A stretch of DNA of 17,715 nucleotides from positions 1 through 17,715 of the forward strand of contig DATNPH010000073.1 in the NCBI GenBank assembly GCA_036703315.1. Reading direction: 5' to 3'. Both the position numbers and the translations under genes were made by a program. Below are positions 1 to 6,368 of the stretch, in pieces. Numbering within the stretch: the stretch's first letter is position 1; every line of letters starts with the position of its first letter. The stretch is from DATNPH01 sp036703315. GTDB lineage: Bacteria; Cyanobacteriota; Cyanobacteriia; Cyanobacteriales; Coleofasciculaceae. Below the pieces are notes generated by a model that was not told where the DNA came from, did not search any database, and worked only from the letters and a program-made list of their open reading frames with translations.

Positions 1-824
1 CCGGCAAAGCTACGCACAGGGAATTCAATGAGCTTGCCGAAGTTCTCGGAGGCGATCGCGATCGCGCTAATGTCAAATTCTAAAGCGGCGTCCAAAATCT
101 CTGTATAGGGATCTCCCAGTCGCACTTGTGTATTGACTTGCAAACCTAGAGGTTCCAGCTCAGCTTTAACCTGTTCTAGCTTCTCTTGAGCTTCTCGGAG
201 CTGATAATCTTTGGGTATTTCTCTGCGCCCACCTTCATCAACAACCCACATGAGCAGGCACTCTTTGAGTGAATCATCGGGTCGGTTCTGAGCATATTGC
301 TTGACCTTTTGCACGAGATATTTAGAAGCGTTACTCCCGTTGTATGGAATCAGCAATACTCGGAATAAATGCTGGCAGCGCAGCTCCAGTTCTTCACGGG
401 TATAAGTACAAATCAGTTGCGGTCGCAGAATCAGCAACGGTGTTACACATGCTTTCGCCAAACCTGATGTAGTGCTGCCAAACAACTTTTCTCGCAACAA
501 GCTCTGAATCGGCATTCCTAGGATCACAACATCAACCTTATGGGATTTTGCCATCTTAGGAACTGTCTCTACAGGGTCTCCTGACGGAACCTCTATTTTG
601 ACTTCCACTCCATCAGGTACACTCTTGAGCCTTTCTTGGAGGCGATCGCGTGCCTTTTCAATCCCTTCTTGATCGATTCGTGGGATTTCTCCCTCTTCCC
701 ATAAGGGAACACTATGTAAGAAGATTAGCTTCTTTATGCCACCAGTAGCCAAACTGGGCACAAACTCTGCAAGCCGATACAAACCGTCCGAAAAATCGGT
801 ACAGATGAGGCAACTTTGAAACAT
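1..824 (-). CDS. Universal stress protein, tandem UspA domains (3' end beyond window)
   Basis: The visible 274 residues form two consecutive Usp alpha/beta domains. Domain 1 (about 1-134) opens with MFQSCLICTDFSDG, the usual Usp strand-1 and Asp pattern, and ends with VDVVILGMP, then an FGSTTSGL segment and VTPLLILRP. Domain 2 (about 153-274) opens with FRVLLIPYNGSNAS and has reached its matching ISAIAIASENFG segment when the window ends, so probably fewer than about 25 residues are missing. The ATP-binding signature G-x2-G-x9-G(S/T) is only partly kept in domain 1: the second Gly is Ile106, while Gly116-Ser117 is present, so nucleotide binding is uncertain. Usp proteins are cytoplasmic stress or signalling proteins; the ligand of this one cannot be inferred. 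The start at 824 matches family N-termini. An in-frame ATG at 866-864 would add 14 residues and has a GAGGGA-like ribosome site about 12 bases upstream, so it is a real alternative. Two overlapping HIP1 sites lie inside the gene at 52-65. Confidence 0.88.
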   Translation of the reverse strand, partial: MFQSCLICTDFSDGLYRLAEFVPSLATGGIKKLIFLHSVPLWEEGEIPRIDQEGIEKARDRLQERLKSVPDGVEVKIEVPSGDPVETVPKMAKSHKVDVVILGMPIQSLLREKLFGSTTSGLAKACVTPLLILRPQLICTYTREELELRCQHLFRVLLIPYNGSNASKYLVQKVKQYAQNRPDDSLKECLLMWVVDEGGRREIPKDYQLREAQEKLEQVKAELEPLGLQVNTQVRLGDPYTEILDAALEFDISAIAIASENFGKLIEFPVRSFA

Positions 825-1203
825 ATGCAGGGATAGTGGCTTTTTCCTAACACTACCATTTCCCATCCCATTGTTGTTCCCTCAGAGGCTAGAGTTATTC
901 AGTTTTAAAACTTACTTAGACGCTTAGCTGACTTGAGGCGGTGCGTTAGCCAAGACTTGTTTTACGCCGTCTAACTATCAAAGCTAGACAACTTAATTGA
1001 ATGATTCAGCGCTTCGGTCAAAGTGTCTACTGGTGCAGACTAAATCGTTTACTAAATATTATTGACCGTACACTAATACACAATACCCACTTCAATTCAA
1101 CTAGCTGATTCGTGTATCCGAGGTGAGTTGACGCCCCAGCATCCCCAGCTCCTTTCCTCGGTGGAACCGAGCAAGAGACGGAGGTCGCCCACTACTTTTA
1201 GGG
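825..1203. other. Intergenic spacer, usp upstream region and nblA downstream region
   Basis: No convincing coding frame, RNA gene or strong promoter was seen in this 379-bp spacer. Both flanking genes read leftward, so it holds the 3' region of nblA and the upstream region of usp. A perfect short inverted repeat, CTCGGT-GGA-ACCGAG, lies at 1157-1171 about 35 bases past the nblA stop. With a 6-bp stem, 3-base loop and no T run on the minus strand it is at best a weak terminator. An imperfect hairpin at about 934-955 (CTTGAGGC with GCCAAG, one bulge) is equally unassigned. Confidence 0.5.
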
Positions 1204-1206
1204 CTA

Positions 1207-1407
1207 CTACGACTCAAACTGAGGGTTTGGCGCTAGTCCCCATTCGTGCTTCAGAAACTCTTTGTACATGTTTTCACGCACCATCATTTGTTCATAGAGC
1301 TTGACAAGGAAGTCTTGAGCTTGCTCACGGCTCATTTTCTCGACTTGAGTTTGGAAGGAGCGAACGTTGAATTGTTGTTCCAGAGATAGTTGGATGGGTT
1401 GAGACAT
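1207..1407 (-). CDS. nblA: NblA, phycobilisome degradation adaptor protein
   Basis: A 66-residue protein of the usual NblA length. The core is strongly NblA-like: LSLEQQFNVRSF near residues 7-18, then MSREQAQDFLVKLYEQMMVRE (25-45) and a C-terminal FLKHEWGL. In the known family this is a helical hairpin that dimerises, binds phycobiliprotein with its C-terminal part and brings ClpC protease to the phycobilisome during nitrogen or other nutrient starvation. The ATG at 1407 is supported by a good ribosome site, TAGGAG, about 7 bases upstream on the minus strand. Translation ends at two consecutive TAG codons (1209-1207 and 1206-1204). The gene is divergent from polA; a candidate promoter lies at 1509-1536 and an inverted repeat lies behind it. 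Starvation-induced regulation is expected from the family, but I found no perfect NtcA site (GTA-N8-TAC) in the spacer. Confidence 0.95.
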   Translation of the reverse strand: MSQPIQLSLEQQFNVRSFQTQVEKMSREQAQDFLVKLYEQMMVRENMYKEFLKHEWGLAPNPQFES

Positions 1408-1450
1408 AACTTACTCCTAGATATCAAAAAAGTTACTTTTTGGTCACAGA

Positions 1451-1473
1451 AGCCCTGATTTAGATTGAGGGCT
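1451..1473 (-). promoter_or_regulatory. Possible hairpin in the nblA leader
   Basis: AGCCCT (1451-1456) and AGGGCT (1468-1473) are perfect inverted repeats around an 11-base loop. If nblA starts from the candidate promoter at 1509-1536, this lies inside a leader of about 95 nt, roughly 45-65 bases before the start codon. It could affect mRNA stability or be chance; six base pairs is weak evidence. Confidence 0.25.
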
Positions 1474-1508
1474 AGGTGTCAGTGAGCAATCAGATGTTAC
1501 TCTCTCTT

Positions 1509-1536
1509 ATTAAAAATCGTAACAACTGTTTGACAA
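1509..1536 (-). promoter_or_regulatory. Candidate sigma-70-type promoter of nblA
   Basis: On the minus strand TTGTCA (1536-1531; five of six matches to TTGACA) is followed by a 16-base spacer and TTTAAT (1514-1509; five of six matches to TATAAT). A start site near 1502 would give an nblA leader of about 95 nt. This is pattern recognition only; nblA genes in other cyanobacteria often have more than one start site. Confidence 0.45.
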
Positions 1537-1545
1537 AGTGCCCAT

Positions 1546-1582
1546 CTCTCTAATTGGGTACTTACATTAATCCAAAAGAGAG
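1546..1582. promoter_or_regulatory. Interrupted inverted repeat upstream of the nblA -35, possible operator
   Basis: CTCTCT (1546-1551) pairs with AGAGAG (1577-1582) and TTGG (1554-1557) with CCAA (1572-1575), separated by a small internal mismatch and a 14-base centre. The element begins 10 bases upstream of the candidate nblA -35 box, where an activator could bind. The centre contains CTTACATT, seven of eight matches to one half of the HLR1 motif bound by RpaB; no good second half-site follows. CTAATTGG within it recurs at 1605-1612. Function is inferred from position only. Confidence 0.3.
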
Positions 1583-1670
1583 AAAGTTGATTCCGGAAAG
1601 TCTCCTAATTGGAATGAGCATGTTGTATCAAGTCCTCACTGGGTCAAACTGCTCAGGATGAACATTTTTG

Positions 1671-1688
1671 TTAAGTATATATACTTAA
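1671..1688. promoter_or_regulatory. 18-bp perfect palindrome upstream of polA
   Basis: TTAAGTATATATACTTAA is a perfect 18-bp palindrome ending 33 bases before the polA start codon. It contains TATACT (1680-1685), a plausible polA -10 box that would place transcription start near 1692, so a dimeric regulator bound here would overlap the promoter. A good -35 box is not obvious at the right distance. Perfect palindromes of this length are uncommon by chance, though AT-rich composition makes them likelier. Confidence 0.35.
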
Positions 1689-1713
1689 TGGAGAACAAGA
1701 GGAACTGACTAAA

Positions 1714-1725
1714 ATGGGGCTATGA
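1714..1725 (+). other. Three-codon open frame overlapping the polA start (ATG GGG CTA TGA)
   Basis: An AGAGGA ribosome-binding-like sequence at about 1699-1704 stands roughly 9 bases before an ATG at 1714, not at the usual distance from the polA ATG at 1722. That ATG opens a frame of three sense codons whose TGA stop (1723-1725) overlaps the polA ATG as ATGA, the arrangement seen in translationally coupled gene pairs. It may be chance; initiation at either ATG cannot be decided from sequence. Confidence 0.25.
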
Positions 1726-4700
1726 CTCAATCCACTCCTGCCTCCAACCCCTCTCCCGCCGCTGACTCCTCACAGTCCGAGCGACCCCTATATATCCTGG
1801 TTGACGGTCATTCTTTAGCTTTTCGCTCCTATTTTGCCTTTGCTAAGGGGCGAGATGGGGGGCTGCGAACCAAGACAGGAATTCCCACCAGTGTCTGCTT
1901 TGGGTTTCTCAAATCCCTTTTAGAAGTGATGGGAGCAGAGCAACCGCAATCGATGGTCGTTGCCTTTGACACGAAGGATCCAACGTTTCGCCATGAAGCC
2001 GACGACACCTATAAAGCCGACCGACCTGATGTACCGGAAGACTTTATCCCTGATTTGGAAAATCTCAAGGAGTTGCTGGCAGGGTTCAATTTGCCAGTGG
2101 TGACCTCTCCTGGCTATGAGGCGGATGATGTTTTGGGAACGTTAGCGGTTCAAGCGAGTGACAAGGGTTATCGAGTCAAAATCTTAACGGGCGATCGCGA
2201 TTTATTTCAGTTAATCGATCCCGAAAAAAGCATCAGTATTTTGTATCTCAGTACAGATTTTTTAAAGCGTGGTCGTTCTACCGGTCCAACAGAATTTGGT
2301 CCAGAGCAAGTCAAAGAAAAACTTGGCATTACACCAGCACAGGTGGTGGATTACAAAGCTTTGTGCGGCGATAAATCTGACAATATTCCTGGAGTTAAGG
2401 GAATTGGAGACAAAACTGCCGTCCAGTTGCTAGAACGTTTCGGCTCCCTTGAGAAAATTTATGCCTCCTTAGAAGAAATAAAAGGAGCGACCAAAACCAA
2501 GCTAGAAACTGGGAAACAAGATGCTGAGCATTCCCGCTATCTTGCTCAACTGGCACTTGATGCCCCCGTAGACATTGACCTAGAAGACGGCCAGCTTAGG
2601 GGGTTTGAGACAGAGGTTCTAAAACCACTTTTAGAAAAGTTGGAGTTCCAGACATTTTTGGGCAAGGTTGACCAACTTCAGAAGCTATTTGGCGGCAGAA
2701 CTGTTGAAAATAAACCAAATCCTGTAGAGGCGCAAGACCTTGCACCCCTACAACAGGAATCTGTAGAAGCAAAACCTGTTGCACCTCCACCGCCGGAACC
2801 GGAACCCGGTGATTTGTGGTTTTTCAGTGCTGCTGACACGGAAGCCGCTCAGCAGCAGAAATCTCCTCAGACTGAGTTTCAACCTAATATTATTGATACG
2901 CCAGAAAAGCTCGACCAGTTGGTGAAGCGGCTGCAACAGTGTACTGACCCTACAATTCCTGTCGCTTGGGACACGGAAACCAGCGATTTAGAACCACGGG
3001 ATGCTCAATTGGTAGGAATTGGCTGCTGCTTTGCCCCTGCTCAACCTCCACTTGGTAAGGCAGGAAATACCAGAGAAAATGAAAACGATGAAGTACAGCC
3101 AATAGATGTCGAAGTTGCCTATATTCCTATTGGTCACACAGTTGGCGGTAACTTAGATAAAGACACGGTTCTGAAAGCTTTACGCCCAATTCTAGAGAGT
3201 GCTGACTATCCTAAGGCGTTGCAGAATGCCAAATTTGACCGTTTGGTATTGCACTGTCAGGGTGTCCAGTTAGTGGGGGTTGTGTTCGACACAATGCTGG
3301 CGAGTTATGTACTAAATCCAGACAGTAGCCATAACCTAAGTGATCTGGCTCAGAAGTATTTAGGGATAAGAGCTAAAAGTTATACCGATCTAGTCCCAAA
3401 AGGTAAAACAATTGGTGATTTGGATATCGAGGCGGTTGCGGATTACTGCGGCATGGATGTCTACACTACATTTGGACTGGTTACCAAGCTACGCGAACAA
3501 CTGGAGAAAATTCCTGCTTTACACAAGCTGCTGTTGCAAGTAGAACAGCCCTTGGAACCTGTTTTAGCTGAGATGGAATATCAGGGCATTCGTGTTGACA
3601 TCGCCTATCTCAAAGAACTCTCACAAAAGCTGGAAAAGGATTTAGCCGCACTTGAGCAGCAAGCTTATAACTCAGCGGGGGAGAAATTTAATTTAGGTTC
3701 TCCTAAACAGTTGAGTGAGTTGCTGTTTGAAAAATTAGGATTAGACCGCAGAAAGTCCCGAAAAATAAAGACAGGTTACTCTACAGATGCAGCTACTCTA
3801 GAAAAGCTTTCCGGCGATCATCCGGTTGTCGATGCAATTTTGGAACACCGCACCCTCTCTAAGTTGAAATCAACTTATGTGGATGCGCTACCTGTGTTGG
3901 TGCGTCCAGATACTCAGCGGGTGCATACAGATTTTAACCAGACGGCGACAAGCACTGGACGTCTGTCATCTTCTAATCCAAATTTGCAGAATATTCCCAT
4001 CCGTACCGCTTTTAGTCGCCAAATTCGCAAGGGGTTTGTGCCGGAACCAGGTTGGTTGATGGTGGCAGCTGACTATTCGCAAATTGAGTTACGGATTCTT
4101 GCACATCTGAGCAAGGAGCCGGTGCTAGTTGAGACTTATCAGAACAATGAGGATATTCACACGGTAACGGCACGGTTGCTGTTTGAGAAGGAAACAGTGA
4201 CGCCAGATGAACGACGTTTAGGCAAGACGATTAATTTTGGTGTGATTTATGGAATGGGGGCGCAGCGATTTGCACGGGAAGCTGGGGTAAGTGTAACGCA
4301 AGGGAAGACATTTATTGAGCGGTTTAACCAGCGTTATTCTAAAGTATTTGAATATTTGGAGCAGATGAAGCAGGAAGCGATCGCGCAAGGTTATGTCGAA
4401 ACTATTCTAGGACGCCGCCGCTATTTTGACTTCAACAGTAGAAGCCTCCGCGAGTCCAAAGGCAGAAATCCTAAGGATATTGACCTCAATAAAATCAAAG
4501 GACTGGATCAATACGATGCTGGTTTGCTACGTGCAGCCGCTAATGCTCCGATTCAGGGCTCCAGTGCCGATATCATCAAAATTGCGATGGTAAAAATGCA
4601 TGAAGTCTTGCAGAACTATAAGGAAAGGGCACGTCTACTATTGCAAGTTCATGATGAATTAGTATTTGAAGTTTACCCAGATGTATGGGAAGAATTACAG

Positions 4701-4796
4701 CCTAAAATCCAGGAGACGATGGAATCAGCTGTTGAGTTAAGTGTGCCTCTAGTGGTTGATGTTCGTGCCGGGCAAAACTGGATGGAGACGAAGTAG
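1722..4796 (+). CDS. polA: DNA polymerase I
   Basis: The 1024-residue protein has all three Pol I modules. The 5' nuclease (about 22-325) has VDGH at 27, YEADDVLG at 132-139, TGDRD at 156-160 and a helix-hairpin-helix region, GDKSDNIPGVKGIG, at 216-229. A proline-rich linker (about 325-390, including PPPPEPEPG) follows. The 3'-5' exonuclease (about 390-600) keeps its acidic residues: D417/E419 in DTET, D506 in QNAKFD, Y575 and D579 in YCGMD, so proofreading is probably active. The polymerase domain has motif A DYSQIELR (D784), motif B with R831, K835, F839 and Y843, and motif C VHDE (D978). At 1024 residues it is about 100 longer than E. coli Pol I (928); much of the excess is the linker plus a short insertion at about 441-464. 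It fills gaps, removes RNA primers and repairs DNA. The ATG at 1722 fits the N-terminus but lacks a well-placed ribosome site. Confidence 0.97.
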   Translation: MTQSTPASNPSPAADSSQSERPLYILVDGHSLAFRSYFAFAKGRDGGLRTKTGIPTSVCFGFLKSLLEVMGAEQPQSMVVAFDTKDPTFRHEADDTYKADRPDVPEDFIPDLENLKELLAGFNLPVVTSPGYEADDVLGTLAVQASDKGYRVKILTGDRDLFQLIDPEKSISILYLSTDFLKRGRSTGPTEFGPEQVKEKLGITPAQVVDYKALCGDKSDNIPGVKGIGDKTAVQLLERFGSLEKIYASLEEIKGATKTKLETGKQDAEHSRYLAQLALDAPVDIDLEDGQLRGFETEVLKPLLEKLEFQTFLGKVDQLQKLFGGRTVENKPNPVEAQDLAPLQQESVEAKPVAPPPPEPEPGDLWFFSAADTEAAQQQKSPQTEFQPNIIDTPEKLDQLVKRLQQCTDPTIPVAWDTETSDLEPRDAQLVGIGCCFAPAQPPLGKAGNTRENENDEVQPIDVEVAYIPIGHTVGGNLDKDTVLKALRPILESADYPKALQNAKFDRLVLHCQGVQLVGVVFDTMLASYVLNPDSSHNLSDLAQKYLGIRAKSYTDLVPKGKTIGDLDIEAVADYCGMDVYTTFGLVTKLREQLEKIPALHKLLLQVEQPLEPVLAEMEYQGIRVDIAYLKELSQKLEKDLAALEQQAYNSAGEKFNLGSPKQLSELLFEKLGLDRRKSRKIKTGYSTDAATLEKLSGDHPVVDAILEHRTLSKLKSTYVDALPVLVRPDTQRVHTDFNQTATSTGRLSSSNPNLQNIPIRTAFSRQIRKGFVPEPGWLMVAADYSQIELRILAHLSKEPVLVETYQNNEDIHTVTARLLFEKETVTPDERRLGKTINFGVIYGMGAQRFAREAGVSVTQGKTFIERFNQRYSKVFEYLEQMKQEAIAQGYVETILGRRRYFDFNSRSLRESKGRNPKDIDLNKIKGLDQYDAGLLRAAANAPIQGSSADIIKIAMVKMHEVLQNYKERARLLLQVHDELVFEVYPDVWEELQPKIQETMESAVELSVPLVVDVRAGQNWMETK

Positions 4797-4947
4797 AAAT
4801 ACTCAATTGAGCGATCGCTCTCTAAAATCCTACAACGATGGACAGTTCTACCAGAAAGTCCAAATCTATCTAAAACTTGAACACTGTCAGAAACTGTGGC
4901 AAGATCAGACGGAAAAATTAGCCATCAAGTCCACTTTCCAACTGTCT

Positions 4948-5616
4948 ATGAACGTAGAAGAATTGAAAGCAGAAGTCGAAACAATCAAGTGGTTTCATGA
5001 AATTGACTTGGGTAACGGTGTAATCACTCCTGGAATGTCTGGAGTTCTCCAAAAAGGGCAGAAAATGCTGCCTGAAAGCTTAGAAGGCATGTCTGTCCTG
5101 GATATCGGTGCTTGGGATGGTTTTTACTCATTTGAATCTGAGCGTCGTGGTGCCAGCCGCGTTCTTGCAACCGATCATTATTGTTGGAGTGGAGAAGGAT
5201 GGGGGACAAAAGCAGGATTTGAGCTAGCCCGAAAAGCTCTAAATTCCAAGGTTGAGGACAAAGAAATTGATGTGCTTGACATCTCGCCAGAGACAGTTGG
5301 AATTTTTGATTTAGTCCTATTCTTAGGGGTGCTTTACCACATGCGTCACCCTCTACTTGCCCTCGAACGAGTTGCCAGCGTTACTAGCAAGCAAATAATT
5401 CTAGAAACTCATGTGGATATGCTTGATTATGACCAACCAGCCATGGCATTTTATCCGGGAGCAGAACTTAATGGTGACCACTCAAATTGGTGTGGACCAA
5501 ATCCTCCTATGGTGAAGGCAATGCTGGAAACTGTAGGATTCAAAGAGGTTAAAGTATTTGATAGCCCATTTCATCATCTATGGGCTCCTAGAAAAGTCTT
5601 CTATGCATGGCGCTAG
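4948..5616 (+). CDS. Class I SAM-dependent methyltransferase, CmoB-like
   Basis: From the ATG at 4948 this is a 222-residue Rossmann-fold methyltransferase. Motif I is VLDIGAWDG (50-58), followed by an acidic strand end, ATDH (D76 region), then FDLVLFLGVLYHMRHP (120-135) and ILETHVD (151-157). The GVLYH and LET segments match the catalytic domain of CmoB (tRNA wobble-uridine carboxymethyltransferase), but the protein is about 100 residues shorter than E. coli CmoB and lacks its N-terminal region. Relatives of this short form (WFH..DLG.G..TPG N-terminus, NGD..NW.GPNP near the C-terminus) occur as stand-alone enzymes and in surface-glycan or secondary-metabolite loci, so the substrate is unknown. 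The frame stays open back to 4756 inside polA, but that extension (MMFVPGKTGWRRS...) overlaps polA and does not look like protein; MNVEEL is the likely start although no clear ribosome site precedes it. A HIP1 site (4811-4818) lies in the 151-bp gap after polA. Confidence 0.82.
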   Translation: MNVEELKAEVETIKWFHEIDLGNGVITPGMSGVLQKGQKMLPESLEGMSVLDIGAWDGFYSFESERRGASRVLATDHYCWSGEGWGTKAGFELARKALNSKVEDKEIDVLDISPETVGIFDLVLFLGVLYHMRHPLLALERVASVTSKQIILETHVDMLDYDQPAMAFYPGAELNGDHSNWCGPNPPMVKAMLETVGFKEVKVFDSPFHHLWAPRKVFYAWR

Positions 5617-5698
5617 GTTTGGAATCCTCAACGATATCCCTCACCTTGTGGCTTTTTTCGTGCATTTAAAAACTGCGTTCTTTAAACTACAGCTAGCT

Positions 5699-5962
5699 TT
5701 AAGAATAGGTTTGTATCAAGAATTCTTCGATAGAACCTGTTACTAAGGCTGGTTCATTAGGTGCCCATACCCGCAGCAAAGCTGTAACTTGGTAAATTTC
5801 GTCAGGAACAAGCCCAACAGTTGCTGGTGTGGGGACTTCTAGTATGGGAGTGTACGTAAAGCTCCCGGCAGATGTATCAGCTAAGGTCTCATCCAGCTCA
5901 AGTTGGGAACCAAAATTATAAGGCTCAGCAAAAAAATTAATCTTGATCGATTTTTTCGCCAC
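5699..5962 (-). CDS. Uncharacterised 87-residue protein
   Basis: I do not recognise this family. The frame reads as a plausible soluble protein: no cysteines, no membrane segment or signal peptide, acidic (many Asp and Glu), and alternating hydrophobic stretches suggesting beta strands (SIKINFFAEPY, FTYTPILEVPTP, IYQVTALLRVWAP, IEEFLIQTY). The only conventional start is GTG at 5962-5960; an AAGG ribosome-like sequence lies immediately against it, which is closer than usual. The frame stays open for another 17 codons upstream with no ATG, GTG or TTG. It faces the methyltransferase convergently, with 82 bp between their stop codons. Balanced amino-acid use and its isolated position favour a real gene, but there is no family evidence. 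Confidence 0.55.
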   Translation of the reverse strand: MAKKSIKINFFAEPYNFGSQLELDETLADTSAGSFTYTPILEVPTPATVGLVPDEIYQVTALLRVWAPNEPALVTGSIEEFLIQTYS

Positions 5963-6368
5963 CTTACTATAACTATCAATGCTTTTGTTTGAAAAAAGAG
6001 AATTTTTTTGCTTTTAACTTTTCCCATAAATATTTATTTTAGAGCATTACATTTGATACGGTAAAAAAGCACCTCAAAGTATTTATGCTAAGCAAAAGGC
6101 TGTTCTTACCGTAGAAGAGTAGTTATCAGGCACAATTATCTCTAAGAAATTAAAAATGACTCCCCTGTTGGTAATAGATTCATGACTGCTGGGTTAGCGG
6201 ACTGAGTGAGAAACTGCCTAAAAAGCGCCTCAAATTTAGTTCCACGAGCCAGTCGCCTCCAGATCTTCAGCAACACTTCACTGATTCCAGCTGACGCGGG
6301 CTGAATAGAGAACTAAGATCGCGAATAAAGCCTTTGATTTGTCCTTTGTATTCCGCCCGGACTGCATT
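5963..6368. other. Intergenic spacer of about 400 bp with an inverted repeat and a possible decayed frame
   Basis: The upstream part (5963-6060) is AT-rich with T runs and probably holds the promoter of the leftward gene ending at 5699. TACGGTAA (6057-6064) and TTACCGTA (6106-6113) are perfect 8-bp inverted repeats 41 bases apart; function unknown. The downstream part (about 6142-6312) carries a leftward open frame described separately. No convincing promoter for the rightward pentapeptide gene was identified. Confidence 0.4.
6142..6312 (-). other. Open frame of 56 codons without a clear start, possible gene remnant
   Basis: Between stop codons at 6315-6313 and 6144-6142 the minus strand stays open and reads as reasonable protein, including KIWRRLARGTKFEALFRQF and SANPAVMNLLPTGESFLIS. 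The only ATG lies near the end and a GTG near the beginning has no evident ribosome site, so an intact gene is doubtful. It could be the remnant of a longer gene or simply a chance frame; I do not recognise the family. Confidence 0.2.

Noticed and set aside
1157..1171. Terminator after nblA
   Set aside because: The 6-bp perfect hairpin has a tight 3-base loop and no T run on the nblA strand; too weak to annotate as a separate site.
1408..1721. NtcA-binding site in the nblA-polA spacer
   Set aside because: None of the GTA triplets (near 1519, 1558, 1625 and 1675) is followed by TAC after exactly eight bases.
4756..4947. N-terminal extension of the methyltransferase into polA
   Set aside because: It would overlap the polA end by 41 bases and its translation (RSRNTQLSDRSLKSYNDGQ) does not resemble the family; MNVEEL at 4948 is a better start.
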